A DNA stretch of 64,000 bases from Hyphomicrobiales bacterium (GCA_900466945.1 UBNV01000007.1:62001-126000); one strand, 5' to 3'; shown: positions 18,114 through 27,671, numbered from the stretch's first letter. Notes: a model not told the origin generated them from the sequence alone. Numbers and translations: made by a program.

Positions 18114-19064
18114 TCAATTGCCCCAGACCACGGCCTCTTCATGCCGTTTGATCAGGTGCTTCAGGCTGTCGAAACTGGAGTGGACAAATGTCGAGAATTG
18201 CTCGACCGCCGGTGAACGCGGCGCGTCCACGCGGCGGAGGATCGCGAGCGCTCGCTCCGGATGGGGGATATTGATCGGCAGAGCCGTGATCGTCTTCTCC
18301 TTGCGTTGGGAAAAGACGACGCTGTGCGGCATGACCGTCAGCGCATCCGCTCCCCTGAGATAGTTGACCACACTGGCAAGCGAGCCGCCGGAATACCGAA
18401 TCCGGATCTCCGTTGCGCCGAACGAGAGCAGCAAGGCCCTGAGGTCGGCAAGCAGCGGGCTGCCCGGCGGCGGCGCCACCCAGGGAAAATCGAGGAGTTG
18501 CGAGGGCTGAAGCCGCCGCTTCAGGAGCAGCGGATGCGTGACGCGGCAGGCAATCACATTGCGTCCCGGCAGAATTTGCTGGAATGCAAGGCCGGAGCCC
18601 TCATCCAGAATGTCGATCGGGCAGATAGCGAGATCGATCTGGTCGGCCTTGAGAGCCGCCCGCAGGTCCGGGAAGTAGCCATAGGACTGGTCAATCCGGA
18701 CATCGGGGTGTGTCGCCTGAAATTCCGCACACATGGTCGAGATCAGCGAATCCATGAAGAACGGACTGCCTCCGATCCGCACCACGCCGCTCTTTCCGAC
18801 CCTGAAGCCCTCCATCAGGTCGGAGGCCTTCCTCGAGGCGGCGAGCATGGCAAGCCCATGTTCTGCGAGCGCAATCCCGAGCGGCGTCGGCTGCAGAGGA
18901 CGGCGTCCCTTGATAAACAGCGGCTCGCCGATGCGCTTTTCCAGCATCGAGAGCGTGCGCGACACCGCCGGCTGTGCCAGCCCCAGGAGGGCCGCACCTT
19001 CGGTCACGCCACCCGTTTTCACCACGGCAGCGAGCTGGATGAGATGTCGCTCGTCGAACTTCAT
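18114..19064 (-). CDS. LysR-family regulator of the hydroxyquinol operon (LysR1)
   Basis: A 316-residue regulator. The winged helix-turn-helix occupies residues 5-65 (GGVTEGAALLGLAQPAVSRT), followed by the LysR_substrate domain. It is transcribed away from the hydroxyquinol dioxygenase gene with a 98-base gap, the usual layout for a LysR activator. It is clearly paralogous to LysR2 at 31775: both begin with MK-DERHL-QLAAV, share TGGVTEGAALLG and PAVSRTLSMLE, and end with a KRHE/ERHE...VWG tail. A palindrome overlaps its start codon (19063-19077), suggesting autoregulation. Likely inducer is an aromatic ring-cleavage intermediate. Confidence 0.9.
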   Translation of the reverse strand: MKFDERHLIQLAAVVKTGGVTEGAALLGLAQPAVSRTLSMLEKRIGEPLFIKGRRPLQPTPLGIALAEHGLAMLAASRKASDLMEGFRVGKSGVVRIGGSPFFMDSLISTMCAEFQATHPDVRIDQSYGYFPDLRAALKADQIDLAICPIDILDEGSGLAFQQILPGRNVIACRVTHPLLLKRRLQPSQLLDFPWVAPPPGSPLLADLRALLLSFGATEIRIRYSGGSLASVVNYLRGADALTVMPHSVVFSQRKEKTITALPINIPHPERALAILRRVDAPRSPAVEQFSTFVHSSFDSLKHLIKRHEEAVVWGN

Positions 19065-19077
19065 AACGGATTGTTAT
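19063..19077. promoter_or_regulatory. LysR-type palindrome over the LysR1 start
   Basis: ATAACGGATTGTTAT on the plus strand has ATAAC/GTTAT arms around five bases, fitting the LysR T-N11-A rule. It overlaps the first bases of the LysR1 gene and lies 86 bases before the dioxygenase start. It matches the palindrome at the LysR2 start (31762-31776) at 12 of 15 bases. Confidence 0.6.
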
Positions 19078-19162
19078 ATTGAGGCCGAAACAAATCATCA
19101 ATCATGCATTCCACCCCTGCTAGCTTCCTTTCGACCAGCAATGCGGATTTGGGAGGAGATGC

Positions 19163-20035
19163 ATGTCGCGGGCCGCCGAACTCATCACTTTCAATGAAGC
19201 GACGTCGGCCGAGGCTTTCAAGAGCCGCTTCGGCTCGCCCGATGATTCAACCGCGCGCCTGCTCTCTGCCGTGGCCTGCCATGTCCACGACCTTATCAAG
19301 GAATTCCGCCCGACGCAGGAGCAGTGGCGCAAGGTCCTCGATTTCTTGACTGAGGTCGGCCACGCCTCGGACGAACGCCGCCAGGAATGGGTCTTGTTCT
19401 CCGATCTCGTCGGCGCCTCTGCACTTGTCGAAGAGATCAATTCCCGCCGCCCGTCCGGCGCCACCCCCAACACCATCCGCGGCCCATTTTTCCGGACTGA
19501 TACCCCGGAGCGGGCGTTGGGCAGCTCGATCTCGCTCGATGGCGCTGGCGAACCGCTGTTGGTCGATGGCCGGGTCGAAGACCTCGACGGGCTGCCTATC
19601 CCGGCCGCCGAGATCATCACCTGGCAGGCCAATGCCGAAGGCTACTACGAAAACCAGCAGCCGGATCTGCAGCCGGAATTTAATCTGCGAGGCCTGTTCC
19701 GTCCCGACCAGGATGGCAAATTCCATTATTGCACGGTCCGGCCGGCAGGCTACGGCGTCCCCGGTGACGGACCAGTCGGACGGCTGTTTGCCCAGGCAGG
19801 CTATCCACTCCACCGCCCCGCACATCTGCATTTCGTCGTGCGCGCGCCAGGTTTCGAGACCATCACCACCCATATCTACGACGCAGATGATCCGAGGCTC
19901 GGTGAAGATGCGCTGTTCGGCGTCCGACCTGAACTGGTGCATCCGTTCGAGCAGACGGTGATCGACGGGAAACCCGCCTCGCGCATCAGCGTCAGGTTCG
20001 TCATGGTCCGCGCACGACCCGGGAGGGGCAAATGA
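19163..20035 (+). CDS. Hydroxyquinol 1,2-dioxygenase (intradiol), copy 1
   Basis: A 290-residue non-haem Fe(III) dioxygenase. An N-terminal dimerisation helix region (residues 25-95) precedes the intradiol core. The iron ligands fit Tyr162 (EGYYE), Tyr197 (PAGYGVP), His221 and His223 (RPAHLHF), the pattern known for hydroxyquinol dioxygenases. It would open hydroxyquinol (1,2,4-benzenetriol) between the adjacent hydroxyls to maleylacetate, the substrate of the enzyme encoded next. GGGAGGAG precedes ATG 19163. Its stop overlaps the maleylacetate reductase start by four bases. A second copy lies at 27672; the two differ clearly in sequence. Confidence 0.9.
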   Translation: MSRAAELITFNEATSAEAFKSRFGSPDDSTARLLSAVACHVHDLIKEFRPTQEQWRKVLDFLTEVGHASDERRQEWVLFSDLVGASALVEEINSRRPSGATPNTIRGPFFRTDTPERALGSSISLDGAGEPLLVDGRVEDLDGLPIPAAEIITWQANAEGYYENQQPDLQPEFNLRGLFRPDQDGKFHYCTVRPAGYGVPGDGPVGRLFAQAGYPLHRPAHLHFVVRAPGFETITTHIYDADDPRLGEDALFGVRPELVHPFEQTVIDGKPASRISVRFVMVRARPGRGK

Positions 20036-21087
20036 AGAGCTTCACCTATGCCGGCAGCCCGGCGCGTATCCTCTTCGGCTCTGGCCGCAGCGCAGAGGTT
20101 AGCAGCGCCGTGGAAGCCCTCGGCTGCCGCCGTGCGCTTGTCCTGGCAACACCGCACCAGAAGGCGGATGCCGAAGCCCTGTCGGACCGCTTGGGTACAC
20201 TCTCCGTCGGCGTCTTCTCCGGCGCCGTCATGCACACGCCCGTCGATGTGACGGATGAAGCGCTCAAGCTCGTCAAGGACACCGAAGCCGACTGCGTCGT
20301 CTCGCTCGGTGGGGGGTCGACCACGGGGCTCGGCAAGGCGATTGCCTACCGCACCGATCTGCCGCAGGTCGTCATCCCCACGACCTATGCCGGCTCCGAA
20401 GTCACCCCGATCCTTGGCCAAACCGAAGGCGGTCGAAAGACGACGGTCCGAAACGCGAGCATCCTGCCGGAAATCGTCATCTATGATCCGGATCTGACCC
20501 TTGGCCTGCCCGTCGGCATGAGCGTCACCAGCGGCCTGAATGCCATGGCCCATGCCATCGAGGGTCTCTATGCACAGGATCGCAACCCTGTCTCGACGCT
20601 GATGGCGCTCGACGGTCTACGGGCATTTCGGGATAGCCTTCCGGTTTTGGTGAAGAGCCCTGAAGACACCGATGCGCGGGCGGAAGCTCTCTATGGCGCC
20701 TGGCTCTGCGGCACGGTGCTCGGCACCGTCGGCATGGCACTGCATCATAAGATCTGCCACACGCTGGGCGGCTCTTTCGACACGCCGCATGCCGAAACCC
20801 ATGCAGTCATGCTGCCCCACACGGCCGCTTTCAATGCCGAGGCTGCGCGGGCTGAACTGGCGGCAGCCGCCGAACTCTTCGGCGGTTCGATTGGCGGTGG
20901 TCTCTGGGACTTTGCCAAGTCGATCGGCGCGCCGCTGTCACTCAAGGATTTCGGGCTTGTTGAAGCCGATCTCGATCGCGCCGCCGATATCGCTGTCGAA
21001 AACCCCTACTGGAACCCGCGTCCGATCGACCGCGCGTCGATCCGCACACTTTTGCAAAATGCCTGGGAGGGCGTAAGGCCCGACTGA
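20032..21087 (+). CDS. Maleylacetate reductase
   Basis: A 351-residue iron-ADH-superfamily enzyme of the shorter maleylacetate reductase group, which does not need iron as strongly as true ADHs. SLGGGSTTGLGKAIAYR is the NAD(P)-binding turn, PTTYAGSEVTPILGQTE replaces the usual TTAGTGSE, and HHKICHTLGGSFDTPHAETH is the catalytic histidine-rich block specific to this group (TfdF/MacA/GraC). It reduces maleylacetate to 3-oxoadipate for entry into the beta-ketoadipate pathway. It is coupled to the dioxygenase by an ATGA overlap. The thiolase and CoA-transferase steps that follow are not encoded in this window. Confidence 0.93.
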   Translation: MKSFTYAGSPARILFGSGRSAEVSSAVEALGCRRALVLATPHQKADAEALSDRLGTLSVGVFSGAVMHTPVDVTDEALKLVKDTEADCVVSLGGGSTTGLGKAIAYRTDLPQVVIPTTYAGSEVTPILGQTEGGRKTTVRNASILPEIVIYDPDLTLGLPVGMSVTSGLNAMAHAIEGLYAQDRNPVSTLMALDGLRAFRDSLPVLVKSPEDTDARAEALYGAWLCGTVLGTVGMALHHKICHTLGGSFDTPHAETHAVMLPHTAAFNAEAARAELAAAAELFGGSIGGGLWDFAKSIGAPLSLKDFGLVEADLDRAADIAVENPYWNPRPIDRASIRTLLQNAWEGVRPD

Positions 21088-21136
21088 CTGACACGACATC
21101 TCGCGCTTGGCGCACTCTTTGGGAGGAGAGACGATC

Positions 21137-22429
21137 ATGGGAGGAAACATGTTCACGAGACGCAAATTCCTGCAGACGACGGCAGCCGGCGGCGCCGTGC
21201 TGGCAACTTCGGGCCTTGCCGCCCCTGCGATCGCGCAAGCTGCGGCGGTGAAGCTCGGCTATGTCAGCCCGCAAACCGGCCCGCTTGCGGCCTTCGGTGA
21301 AGCCGACAAGTTCGTCATCGACAGCTTCCTTGCCACGACGAAGAAGATGGGCCTGAACTACGAGGTCATCGTCAAGGACAGCCAGTCCAATCCGAACCGT
21401 GCGGCGGAAGTCGCCAAAGAACTGATCGTCGACGACGAGATCAACCTGATGCTCGTCTCCTCGACGCCGGAAACGACCAATCCGGTCTCCACCACCTGCG
21501 AAGCCGAGCAGGTCCCCTGCCTGTCGACGGTTGCCCCCTGGCAGCCATGGTTCATCGGCCAGCAGGGCAATCCAAGCGATCCGGCCAGCTGGAAGCCGTT
21601 CAACTATGCCTACCACTTCTTCTGGGGTCTTGAGGACATCATCGCGGTCTTCACCGGCATGTGGGGTCAGATCGAGACCAACAAAAAGGTCGGCGGTCTC
21701 TTCCCGAACGACGGCGACGGCAATGCCTGGGGCGACAAGGTCGTCGGCTTCCCGCCGGTGCTGGAGAAGCTCGCCTTTGGCCTCACTGACACCGGCCGCT
21801 ATCAGAACCTGACGGACGATTTCTCCGCCCAGATCAATGCCTTCAAGCAGGCCGAGACAGAGATCCTCACCGGCGTGATGATCCCGCCTGACCTCACCAC
21901 CTTCTGGAACCAGGCCAAGCAGCAGGGCCTCAAGCCGAAGATCGCCTCGATCGGCAAGGCACTGCTTTTCCCGCAGACCGTGGAAGCGCTGGGCGATGCC
22001 GGTCACAACCTCTCCACCGAAGTCTGGTGGACGCCGTCTCATCCCTTCAAGTCCTCGCTGACAGGCGAGACAGCTGCCGATGTAGCAACTGCCTTCACCA
22101 CCGCGACCGGTCGCCCCTGGACACAGCCGATCGGCTTTGCCCATGCGCTCTTCGAACTGGCGGTCGACGTCATGAAGCGTGCGGAAGACGTGACGGATGG
22201 CGATGCGGTAGCCATGGCTATCGGCGAAACCAAGCTGGACACGCTGGTCGGACCGATCGCCTGGAACAACGCCAACCTGCCACCCTTCGCCCAGAAGAAC
22301 GTTGCCAAGACACCGCTTGTCGGCGGCCAGTGGCGCCTAAAATCGGGTGGTGGTTATGACCTTGTCGTGGTCGAGAACGGCCAGGCGACGAACATCCCTC
22401 TCGGCGGAAAGATGGAAGCGCTGAGCTGA
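21137..22429 (+). CDS. Liv-type ABC binding protein (SBP1), Tat-exported
   Basis: A 430-residue periplasmic protein of the Peripla_BP_6 family. The N-terminal TRRKFLQTTAAGGAVLATSG is a twin-arginine-style signal followed by an APAIAQ cleavage site. The mature protein begins KLGYVSPQTGPLAAFGEADK and holds PNRAAEVAKELIVDDEINLM. Binding proteins of this subgroup often carry aromatic acids rather than branched amino acids, which agrees with its place inside a hydroxyquinol operon. ATG 21137 follows GGGAGGAGAG; the in-frame ATG at 21107 has no ribosome site. It has a close paralogue at 28651, with shared blocks throughout. Confidence 0.92.
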   Translation: MGGNMFTRRKFLQTTAAGGAVLATSGLAAPAIAQAAAVKLGYVSPQTGPLAAFGEADKFVIDSFLATTKKMGLNYEVIVKDSQSNPNRAAEVAKELIVDDEINLMLVSSTPETTNPVSTTCEAEQVPCLSTVAPWQPWFIGQQGNPSDPASWKPFNYAYHFFWGLEDIIAVFTGMWGQIETNKKVGGLFPNDGDGNAWGDKVVGFPPVLEKLAFGLTDTGRYQNLTDDFSAQINAFKQAETEILTGVMIPPDLTTFWNQAKQQGLKPKIASIGKALLFPQTVEALGDAGHNLSTEVWWTPSHPFKSSLTGETAADVATAFTTATGRPWTQPIGFAHALFELAVDVMKRAEDVTDGDAVAMAIGETKLDTLVGPIAWNNANLPPFAQKNVAKTPLVGGQWRLKSGGGYDLVVVENGQATNIPLGGKMEALS

Positions 22430-22445
22430 ACCCTGTGAACTAAAT

Positions 22446-22479
22446 GGCAGCGGCGCCCCGATCGATCCGGGCCGCCGCC
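22446..22479. promoter_or_regulatory. Intercistronic hairpin between SBP1 and livG
   Basis: A GC-rich stem formed by GGCAGCGGC (22446-22454) and GCCGCCGCC (22471-22479) with one mismatch, in the 70-base gap after the binding-protein stop. It has no T-run. It sits in the same relative position as the hairpin at 8237-8259 and may likewise set binding protein above permease levels. Confidence 0.45.
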
Positions 22480-22499
22480 AGCCTGACGGAGGAGTGTCC

Positions 22500-23219
22500 A
22501 TGCCGATCCTGGAATTGAATGGAGTGTCGAAATCCTTCGGGGCCCTCGTGGTCGCCGAGGATATCGGCTTTTCCGTCGAGGCAGGCGAAGCTCTGGGCAT
22601 CATCGGACCGAACGGCGCCGGCAAGTCGACGCTGTTCAACCTGATCACCGGCAACCTGTCCGTCGCCAAAGGCACGGTCCATTTCGATGGTCGTGACGTG
22701 ACCAATGTCCCGCCCATGCAGCGCTGCTTTGCGGGGATGGGCCGCACCTTCCAGATCCCCCAGCCATTCGAGCGGCTGACGGTCTATGAAAACCTGCTTG
22801 TCGCCGGCGCCTTCGGCAGCGAAAGCAGCGAAGCCGAGGTGGCCGAGTTCTGCGCCGAAATCCTGGTCGAGACCGGCCTTATCGCCAAGGCCAACCGCCC
22901 GGCGGGCAGTCTCACCCTGCTCGAGCGCAAGCGGCTGGAGCTCGCCCGCGCGTTGGCCACCAAGCCGAAGCTTCTTCTGCTCGACGAGATCGCCGGCGGG
23001 TTGACCGAAGGCGAGTGCCGACAACTGGTCGCGACGATCAAGCGCGTCCACCAACGCGGCATGGCGATCATCTGGATCGAGCACGTGCTGCATGCCCTGA
23101 ATGCTGTCGCCGAGAAGATCCTTGTCCTCAACTTCGGACGGATGATCGGCCATGGCGATCCGCAGACCATCATGGCCTCGCGCGAGGTGCGCGAAATCTA
23201 TCTGGGCATGGAGGTCTGA
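22500..23219 (+). CDS. livG: Liv-type ABC transporter ATPase, LivG
   Basis: A 239-residue cassette ATPase. Walker A is GPNGAGKST, the Q-loop lies in GRTFQIPQPF, the signature region is degenerate (LTLLERKRLELARAL, where most LivG have LSYGQQRRLEIARAL), Walker B is LLLLDEIAGG and the switch His is in IIWIEHVLHAL. The altered signature is common in LivG-type ATPases of aromatic transporters. ATG 22500 with GGAGGAG upstream is chosen over GTG 22494. It pairs with LivF to drive the LivHM channel. Confidence 0.92.
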   Translation: MPILELNGVSKSFGALVVAEDIGFSVEAGEALGIIGPNGAGKSTLFNLITGNLSVAKGTVHFDGRDVTNVPPMQRCFAGMGRTFQIPQPFERLTVYENLLVAGAFGSESSEAEVAEFCAEILVETGLIAKANRPAGSLTLLERKRLELARALATKPKLLLLDEIAGGLTEGECRQLVATIKRVHQRGMAIIWIEHVLHALNAVAEKILVLNFGRMIGHGDPQTIMASREVREIYLGMEV

Positions 23220-23222
23220 CGG

Positions 23223-23942
23223 ATGAGCCTCATCGAAACGAAGAGCCTCACCGCCTTCTACGGCGACTTCCAAGCCCTGTTCGGCGTTGACATCGTCCTC
23301 AATCCCGGCGAGACCATCGCCGTCATAGGCGCAAACGGCGCCGGCAAATCGACATTGATGCGCTCGATATCAGGCGTGCTGCGCAATGATCCCGCTGCCG
23401 TCCTGCACCGCGGCCAGCCGATAGGCGCGCTCGGCTCCCCCGACGTCATGGCCCGCGGCATTGCGCTGGTGCCGGAAGGGCGTCGGCTGTTCCCCTCGCT
23501 GACGGTCGAGGAAAACCTGCTCGTCGGTCGCCACGGCCGAAAGGTAAGCGGTCCCTGGTCGCTTGAAACCGTCTACGAGCTCTTCCCGATCCTGCAAGAG
23601 CGGCGCCGCAATCCCTCGACGGCTCTCTCCGGCGGGCAGCAGCAGATGGTCGCCATCGGCCGGGCGCTGATGTCCAATCCGGAAGTCCTGCTCTGCGACG
23701 AGCTCAGCCTCGGCCTCGCCCCCGTCGTCATCAAGGACATCTATGCCGCCTTCCCGCGCATCCGGGAAACGGGTGCGGCCATCGTCATCGTCGAGCAGGA
23801 CATCGCCCAGGCGCTGAAGGTCGCAGACCGCGTCTATTGCATGATGGAAGGCCGGGTCACGCTCGAAGGGCGCCCCGCAGAGCTCGACCGCGCCGATATC
23901 CACGCGGCCTATTTCGGAGCGGAACCCCATGAACTGGCTTGA
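23223..23942 (+). CDS. livF: Liv-type ABC transporter ATPase, LivF
   Basis: A 239-residue cassette ATPase with Walker A GANGAGKST, signature LSGGQQQMVAIGRAL, Walker B VLLCDELSLGLAPV (the LivF-typical ELSLGLAP) and switch His replaced by Gln in IVIVEQDIAQAL, the family norm. Its start lies three bases after the LivG stop, and its end overlaps the LivH start by 14 bases, so expression is tightly coupled. Confidence 0.94.
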   Translation: MSLIETKSLTAFYGDFQALFGVDIVLNPGETIAVIGANGAGKSTLMRSISGVLRNDPAAVLHRGQPIGALGSPDVMARGIALVPEGRRLFPSLTVEENLLVGRHGRKVSGPWSLETVYELFPILQERRRNPSTALSGGQQQMVAIGRALMSNPEVLLCDELSLGLAPVVIKDIYAAFPRIRETGAAIVIVEQDIAQALKVADRVYCMMEGRVTLEGRPAELDRADIHAAYFGAEPHELA

Positions 23943-24792
23943 TACCATTCTCCAGGGCATTCTGCTCGGCGGGCTCTACGCCCTCTTCGCCGCCGGCCTG
24001 TCACTGGTCTTCGGCATCATGCGGCTGGTCAATCTCGCCCATGGCGACCTGATCGTCTTCTCGGCCTTCCTAATCCTGATGCTCGTCTCGACACTGGGGC
24101 TCAACCCCTTTGTGGCAGCGCTGATCGCCGGCCCGCTGATTTTCGGGATCGGCTACCTGCTGCAGTATCACCTGCTGAACCGGACGCTCGGCAAGGACAT
24201 CCTGCCGCCGCTGCTCGTCACGTTCGGCCTGTCGATCGTGATCCAGAACGGCCTCCTCGAAGCCTTCACTGCCGACAGCCAGCGCATCCCCGCAGGCGCG
24301 CTGGAACAGGCATCCCTCTCGCTTGGCGGCATCAATGCCGGCGTCATGCCGCTGCTCACCTTCGGATCCGCGATCCTGGTCATCGTCGGCCTCAACCAGC
24401 TAATCTACAAGACGGCGCTTGGCCGTGCATTCCGCGCGACCTCCGACGACGTGGTGACGGCCGGCCTGATGGGCATCCGCCCGAACCAGATCTTCGCCAT
24501 CGCCACGGGCCTTGCCATGGTGATCGTCACCATCGCTGCGCTTTATCTCGGCACTCGCGCCAATTTCGACCCGACCGCCGGACCAGCCCGCCTGATCTAC
24601 GCCTTCGAAGCGGTCATCATCGGTGGTCTCGGTTCACTCTGGGGCACGCTTGCCGGCGGCATCATTCTGGGTGTCGCACAAACGCTCGGCGCCGCCATCA
24701 ACCCCGAATGGCAGATCCTATCGGGCCATATCGCCTTCCTGCTGGTCTTGCTGTTCCGTCCGCGGGGTCTCTTCCCACGCGCTGTCGATTGA
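23929..24792 (+). CDS. livH: Liv-type ABC permease, LivH
   Basis: A 287-residue membrane protein with about eight helices. ILLGGLYALFAAGLSLVFGIMRLVNLAHG at the N-terminus is the LivH signature, and the EAA-like loop reads GRAFRATSDDVVTAGLMGI near residue 170. GGLGSLWGTLAGGIILG closes the domain. It forms the channel with LivM and receives ligand from SBP1 and, possibly, from the orphan SBP2 encoded at 28651. Confidence 0.93.
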   Translation: MNWLDTILQGILLGGLYALFAAGLSLVFGIMRLVNLAHGDLIVFSAFLILMLVSTLGLNPFVAALIAGPLIFGIGYLLQYHLLNRTLGKDILPPLLVTFGLSIVIQNGLLEAFTADSQRIPAGALEQASLSLGGINAGVMPLLTFGSAILVIVGLNQLIYKTALGRAFRATSDDVVTAGLMGIRPNQIFAIATGLAMVIVTIAALYLGTRANFDPTAGPARLIYAFEAVIIGGLGSLWGTLAGGIILGVAQTLGAAINPEWQILSGHIAFLLVLLFRPRGLFPRAVD

Positions 24793-24799
24793 GGTGATG

Positions 24800-25915
24800 A
24801 TGACCACGAACCGAGACATCCTGTCGAACGTCATGCACCCGACGCCATCCTGGCGGGTCGAAACCCGCACGCGCCTCTCCACGCTGTTTTCAATCGCAGC
24901 TATCCTCTTCGTGATGCTTCTGGCAGCAGCCCCCTTCGTCGTCTCACGCGGCGTGGTGCAGGACCTCTTCTTCATCCTCACCATGCTGGCGCTCGCCCAG
25001 AGCTGGAACCTGCTGGCCGGTTATGCCGGGCTGATTTCCGTCGGCCAGCAACTCTTCGTCGGCTGTGGCGCCTATGCCCTCTTCGGCTTCGTCATCCTTC
25101 TGGGCGTTGATCCGATTTTGGCCATCCCGCTCGCCGGCCTCTTCGCCGTCCTCGTTTCCATCCCGACAGCCTTCTTCGCCTTCCGCCTCTACGGGCCCTA
25201 TTTCGCCATCGGCACCTGGGTCATCGCCGAGGTCGGGCGCCTGCTATTCGCTCAATGGAAGGCCCTCGGCGGTGGCACGGGCACATCACTTCCGCGCGAC
25301 GCGACGCGCGAAATGTTCGGCGTGGCCTTCCTGGAAGACATGTTCGGCATGCGGGCTGCAGCGGCCGCAGACGCAGTCGCCTTCTGGCTGGCCCTGCTCG
25401 TGCTCGTGCTGACCATCTGGTTCGTCTACCGCCTGCTCCTCTCCAAACAGGGTCTAGGACTTGCTGCCGTGCGCGATAACGAGACGGCGGCCCGGGCACT
25501 CGGGGTGGACGCCCAGAAACTGAAGCTGGTGATCTATCTTTCGACAGCCTTCATCACCGGCGTCGTTGGCGCACTCATCTATCTGCAAAAGGCCCGCATC
25601 TCTCCCGATGCCGCCTTCTCGCTCACCGACTGGACGGCCTATGTGATCTTCATCGTCGTGATTGGCGGTATCGGCACGATCGAAGGCCCGATCCTCGGTG
25701 TCATCATCTTCTTCCTGATGCAGAATGCGCTCTCAAGCTACGGGTCCTGGTACCTGCTGCTGCTCGGCGCGCTCGCCATCGTCACCATGCTTTTTGCGCC
25801 GCGCGGGATCTGGGGCCTGATCACCGACCAAACCGGCATCGAACTCTTTCCGGTCCGCCGCACATTGAGAGGCGGATCGCTTGAACAAACGACAAAGGGA
25901 GGGCCAAATGGCTGA
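24800..25915 (+). CDS. livM: Liv-type ABC permease, LivM
   Basis: A 371-residue permease with about nine to ten helices. LAQSWNLLAGYAGLISVGQQLFVG near residue 65 and the loop LGLAAVRDNETAARALGVDA near 225 are LivM motifs; GGIGTIEGPILGVIIFFLMQ is the final block. Two ATGs in tandem (24797, 24800) follow GAGG; the second is used here. The open frame upstream overlaps livH and is not coding. The gene end overlaps the monooxygenase start by eight bases. Confidence 0.92.
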   Translation: MTTNRDILSNVMHPTPSWRVETRTRLSTLFSIAAILFVMLLAAAPFVVSRGVVQDLFFILTMLALAQSWNLLAGYAGLISVGQQLFVGCGAYALFGFVILLGVDPILAIPLAGLFAVLVSIPTAFFAFRLYGPYFAIGTWVIAEVGRLLFAQWKALGGGTGTSLPRDATREMFGVAFLEDMFGMRAAAAADAVAFWLALLVLVLTIWFVYRLLLSKQGLGLAAVRDNETAARALGVDAQKLKLVIYLSTAFITGVVGALIYLQKARISPDAAFSLTDWTAYVIFIVVIGGIGTIEGPILGVIIFFLMQNALSSYGSWYLLLLGALAIVTMLFAPRGIWGLITDQTGIELFPVRRTLRGGSLEQTTKGGPNG

Positions 25916-27662
25916 CATCACAACCGACGTCCTGATTATCGGCACCGGGCCGGCCGGCTCGGCAACGGCCGCATTGCTCGCAAGCTATGGCCTCGAGCCC
26001 ATGGTCATCAACCGCTACCGCTGGCTCGCCAACACGCCGCGTGCCCACATCACCAACCAGCGCACGATGGAGGTTCTGCGCGATCTCGGCCGCGACGTCG
26101 AAGACGAGGCCTACATGTACGCAACCGAGCAGGACTTGATGGGCCAGAACGTCTTCTGCACGGCGGTCGCCGGCGAAGAAATCGGCCGCATGCAGAGCTG
26201 GGGCAACCATCCGCTTTCGCGCGCCGAACATCTCCTTTCCTCACCCGGCCGGATGAACGACCTGCCACAGACCTATATGGAGCCACTGCTCTTCAAGACT
26301 GCCTGCTCGCGCGGTGCGCAGTCTCGCATGTCGACAGAGTATCTGAGCCATGTTCAGGACGCGGAAGGCGTGACCACCACTTGCCTTGATCGTCTCACCG
26401 GCAAGCAATTTACCGTGCGCTCGAAGTTCCTCGTCGGCGCCGATGGCGGCAACTCCAAGGTCGCGGAACACGCCGGTCTCTCGTTCGAGGGCAAGATGGG
26501 CGTCGCGGGTTCGATGAACATCCTCTTCGAATGCGACCTCTCGCGCTACGTCGCTCACCGCCCTTCGGTGCTCTACTGGGTGCTGCAGCCGGGCGCCGAC
26601 GTTGGCGGTATCGGCATGGGTCTCGTGCGCATGGTCCGTCCGTGGAACGAGTGGCTTATTGTCTGGGGTTACGACATCAACCAGCAGGCGCCGGCGGTCG
26701 ACGATGCCTTCGCGACCAAGGTCGTGCGCGATCTCGTCGGCGTCCAGGACCTACAGCCGAAGATCAAGTCAGTCTCCACCTGGACCGTCAACAATATGTA
26801 TGCGACGACGATGTCGAACGGCCGCGTCTTCTGCATGGGCGACGCCACCCACCGCCATCCGCCATCGAACGGCTTGGGATCCAACACCTCGATCCAGGAT
26901 GCCTTCAACCTCGCCTGGAAGCTGGCCGCCGTCATCCGCGGCCAGGCCGGCATGGGCCTGCTCGACAGCTACCAGGCCGAACGCGCGCCCGTCGCCAAGC
27001 AGATCGTCACCCGCGCCAACAAGTCGATCGAGGAATTCGGCCCGATCTTCAAGGCGCTCGGCCTGCTCGATTCCGTCGACCCCGTGAAGATGCAGGAAAA
27101 CATGGACGCCCGCTGCAACGACACGGCTGACGCAGAAAAACAGCGTGAGGCGATCCGCCAGGCGATTGCCCACAAGGTCTACGAATTCGACGCCCACGGG
27201 GTCGAGATGAACCAGCGCTACAAGTCCGGCGCCGTCGTCACCGACGGCCAGCCGGAACCGGCTTTCGAAAAGGACGCCGAACTGCATCACCAGCCGACCA
27301 GCTGGCCCGGCGCCCGCCTGCCGCATGTCTGGCTCTATGGGCCGGAAGGCGAAAAGGTCTCGAGCCTCGATCTGACCGGCCATGGCGTCTTCACTGTTCT
27401 CACCGGCATCGGCGGCGATGGCTGGGTGGCGGCCGCAAAGTCCCTGTCGAAGGAATTCGGTCTGCCGATCACGGTTCATAAGATCGGCCCCCGCCAGACC
27501 TGGCAGGACTTCTCCGGGGACTGGGCCCGCGCCCGCGAAATCCGCGATTCCGGTGCACTGCTCGTCCGTCCGGACCATCACGTCGCCTGGCGCGCGGAAG
27601 CCGCCGTCAAGGACCCCGAAGGCGAGCTGCGGCGCGTCCTGGAAACCATTTTGGACCGGTGA
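25908..27662 (+). CDS. FAD-dependent phenol monooxygenase (TfdB/PheA-like)
   Basis: A 584-residue single-component group A flavin monooxygenase. The FAD-binding start is IIGTGPAGSATAALLA, the DG motif is FLVGADGGNSK and the GD motif is VFCMGDATHRHPPSNG; a C-terminal thioredoxin-like domain follows. The NTPRAHITNQRTMEVLRDLG and VLYWVLQPG stretches match 2,4-dichlorophenol 6-monooxygenase-type enzymes. In this operon it most likely hydroxylates a resorcinol-, hydroquinone- or nitro-/chloro-phenol-type substrate to hydroxyquinol with NAD(P)H and oxygen. ATG 25908 follows GGGAGGG. The exact phenol cannot be named from sequence alone. Confidence 0.9.
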   Translation: MADITTDVLIIGTGPAGSATAALLASYGLEPMVINRYRWLANTPRAHITNQRTMEVLRDLGRDVEDEAYMYATEQDLMGQNVFCTAVAGEEIGRMQSWGNHPLSRAEHLLSSPGRMNDLPQTYMEPLLFKTACSRGAQSRMSTEYLSHVQDAEGVTTTCLDRLTGKQFTVRSKFLVGADGGNSKVAEHAGLSFEGKMGVAGSMNILFECDLSRYVAHRPSVLYWVLQPGADVGGIGMGLVRMVRPWNEWLIVWGYDINQQAPAVDDAFATKVVRDLVGVQDLQPKIKSVSTWTVNNMYATTMSNGRVFCMGDATHRHPPSNGLGSNTSIQDAFNLAWKLAAVIRGQAGMGLLDSYQAERAPVAKQIVTRANKSIEEFGPIFKALGLLDSVDPVKMQENMDARCNDTADAEKQREAIRQAIAHKVYEFDAHGVEMNQRYKSGAVVTDGQPEPAFEKDAELHHQPTSWPGARLPHVWLYGPEGEKVSSLDLTGHGVFTVLTGIGGDGWVAAAKSLSKEFGLPITVHKIGPRQTWQDFSGDWARAREIRDSGALLVRPDHHVAWRAEAAVKDPEGELRRVLETILDR

Positions 27663-27671
27663 GGAACGATC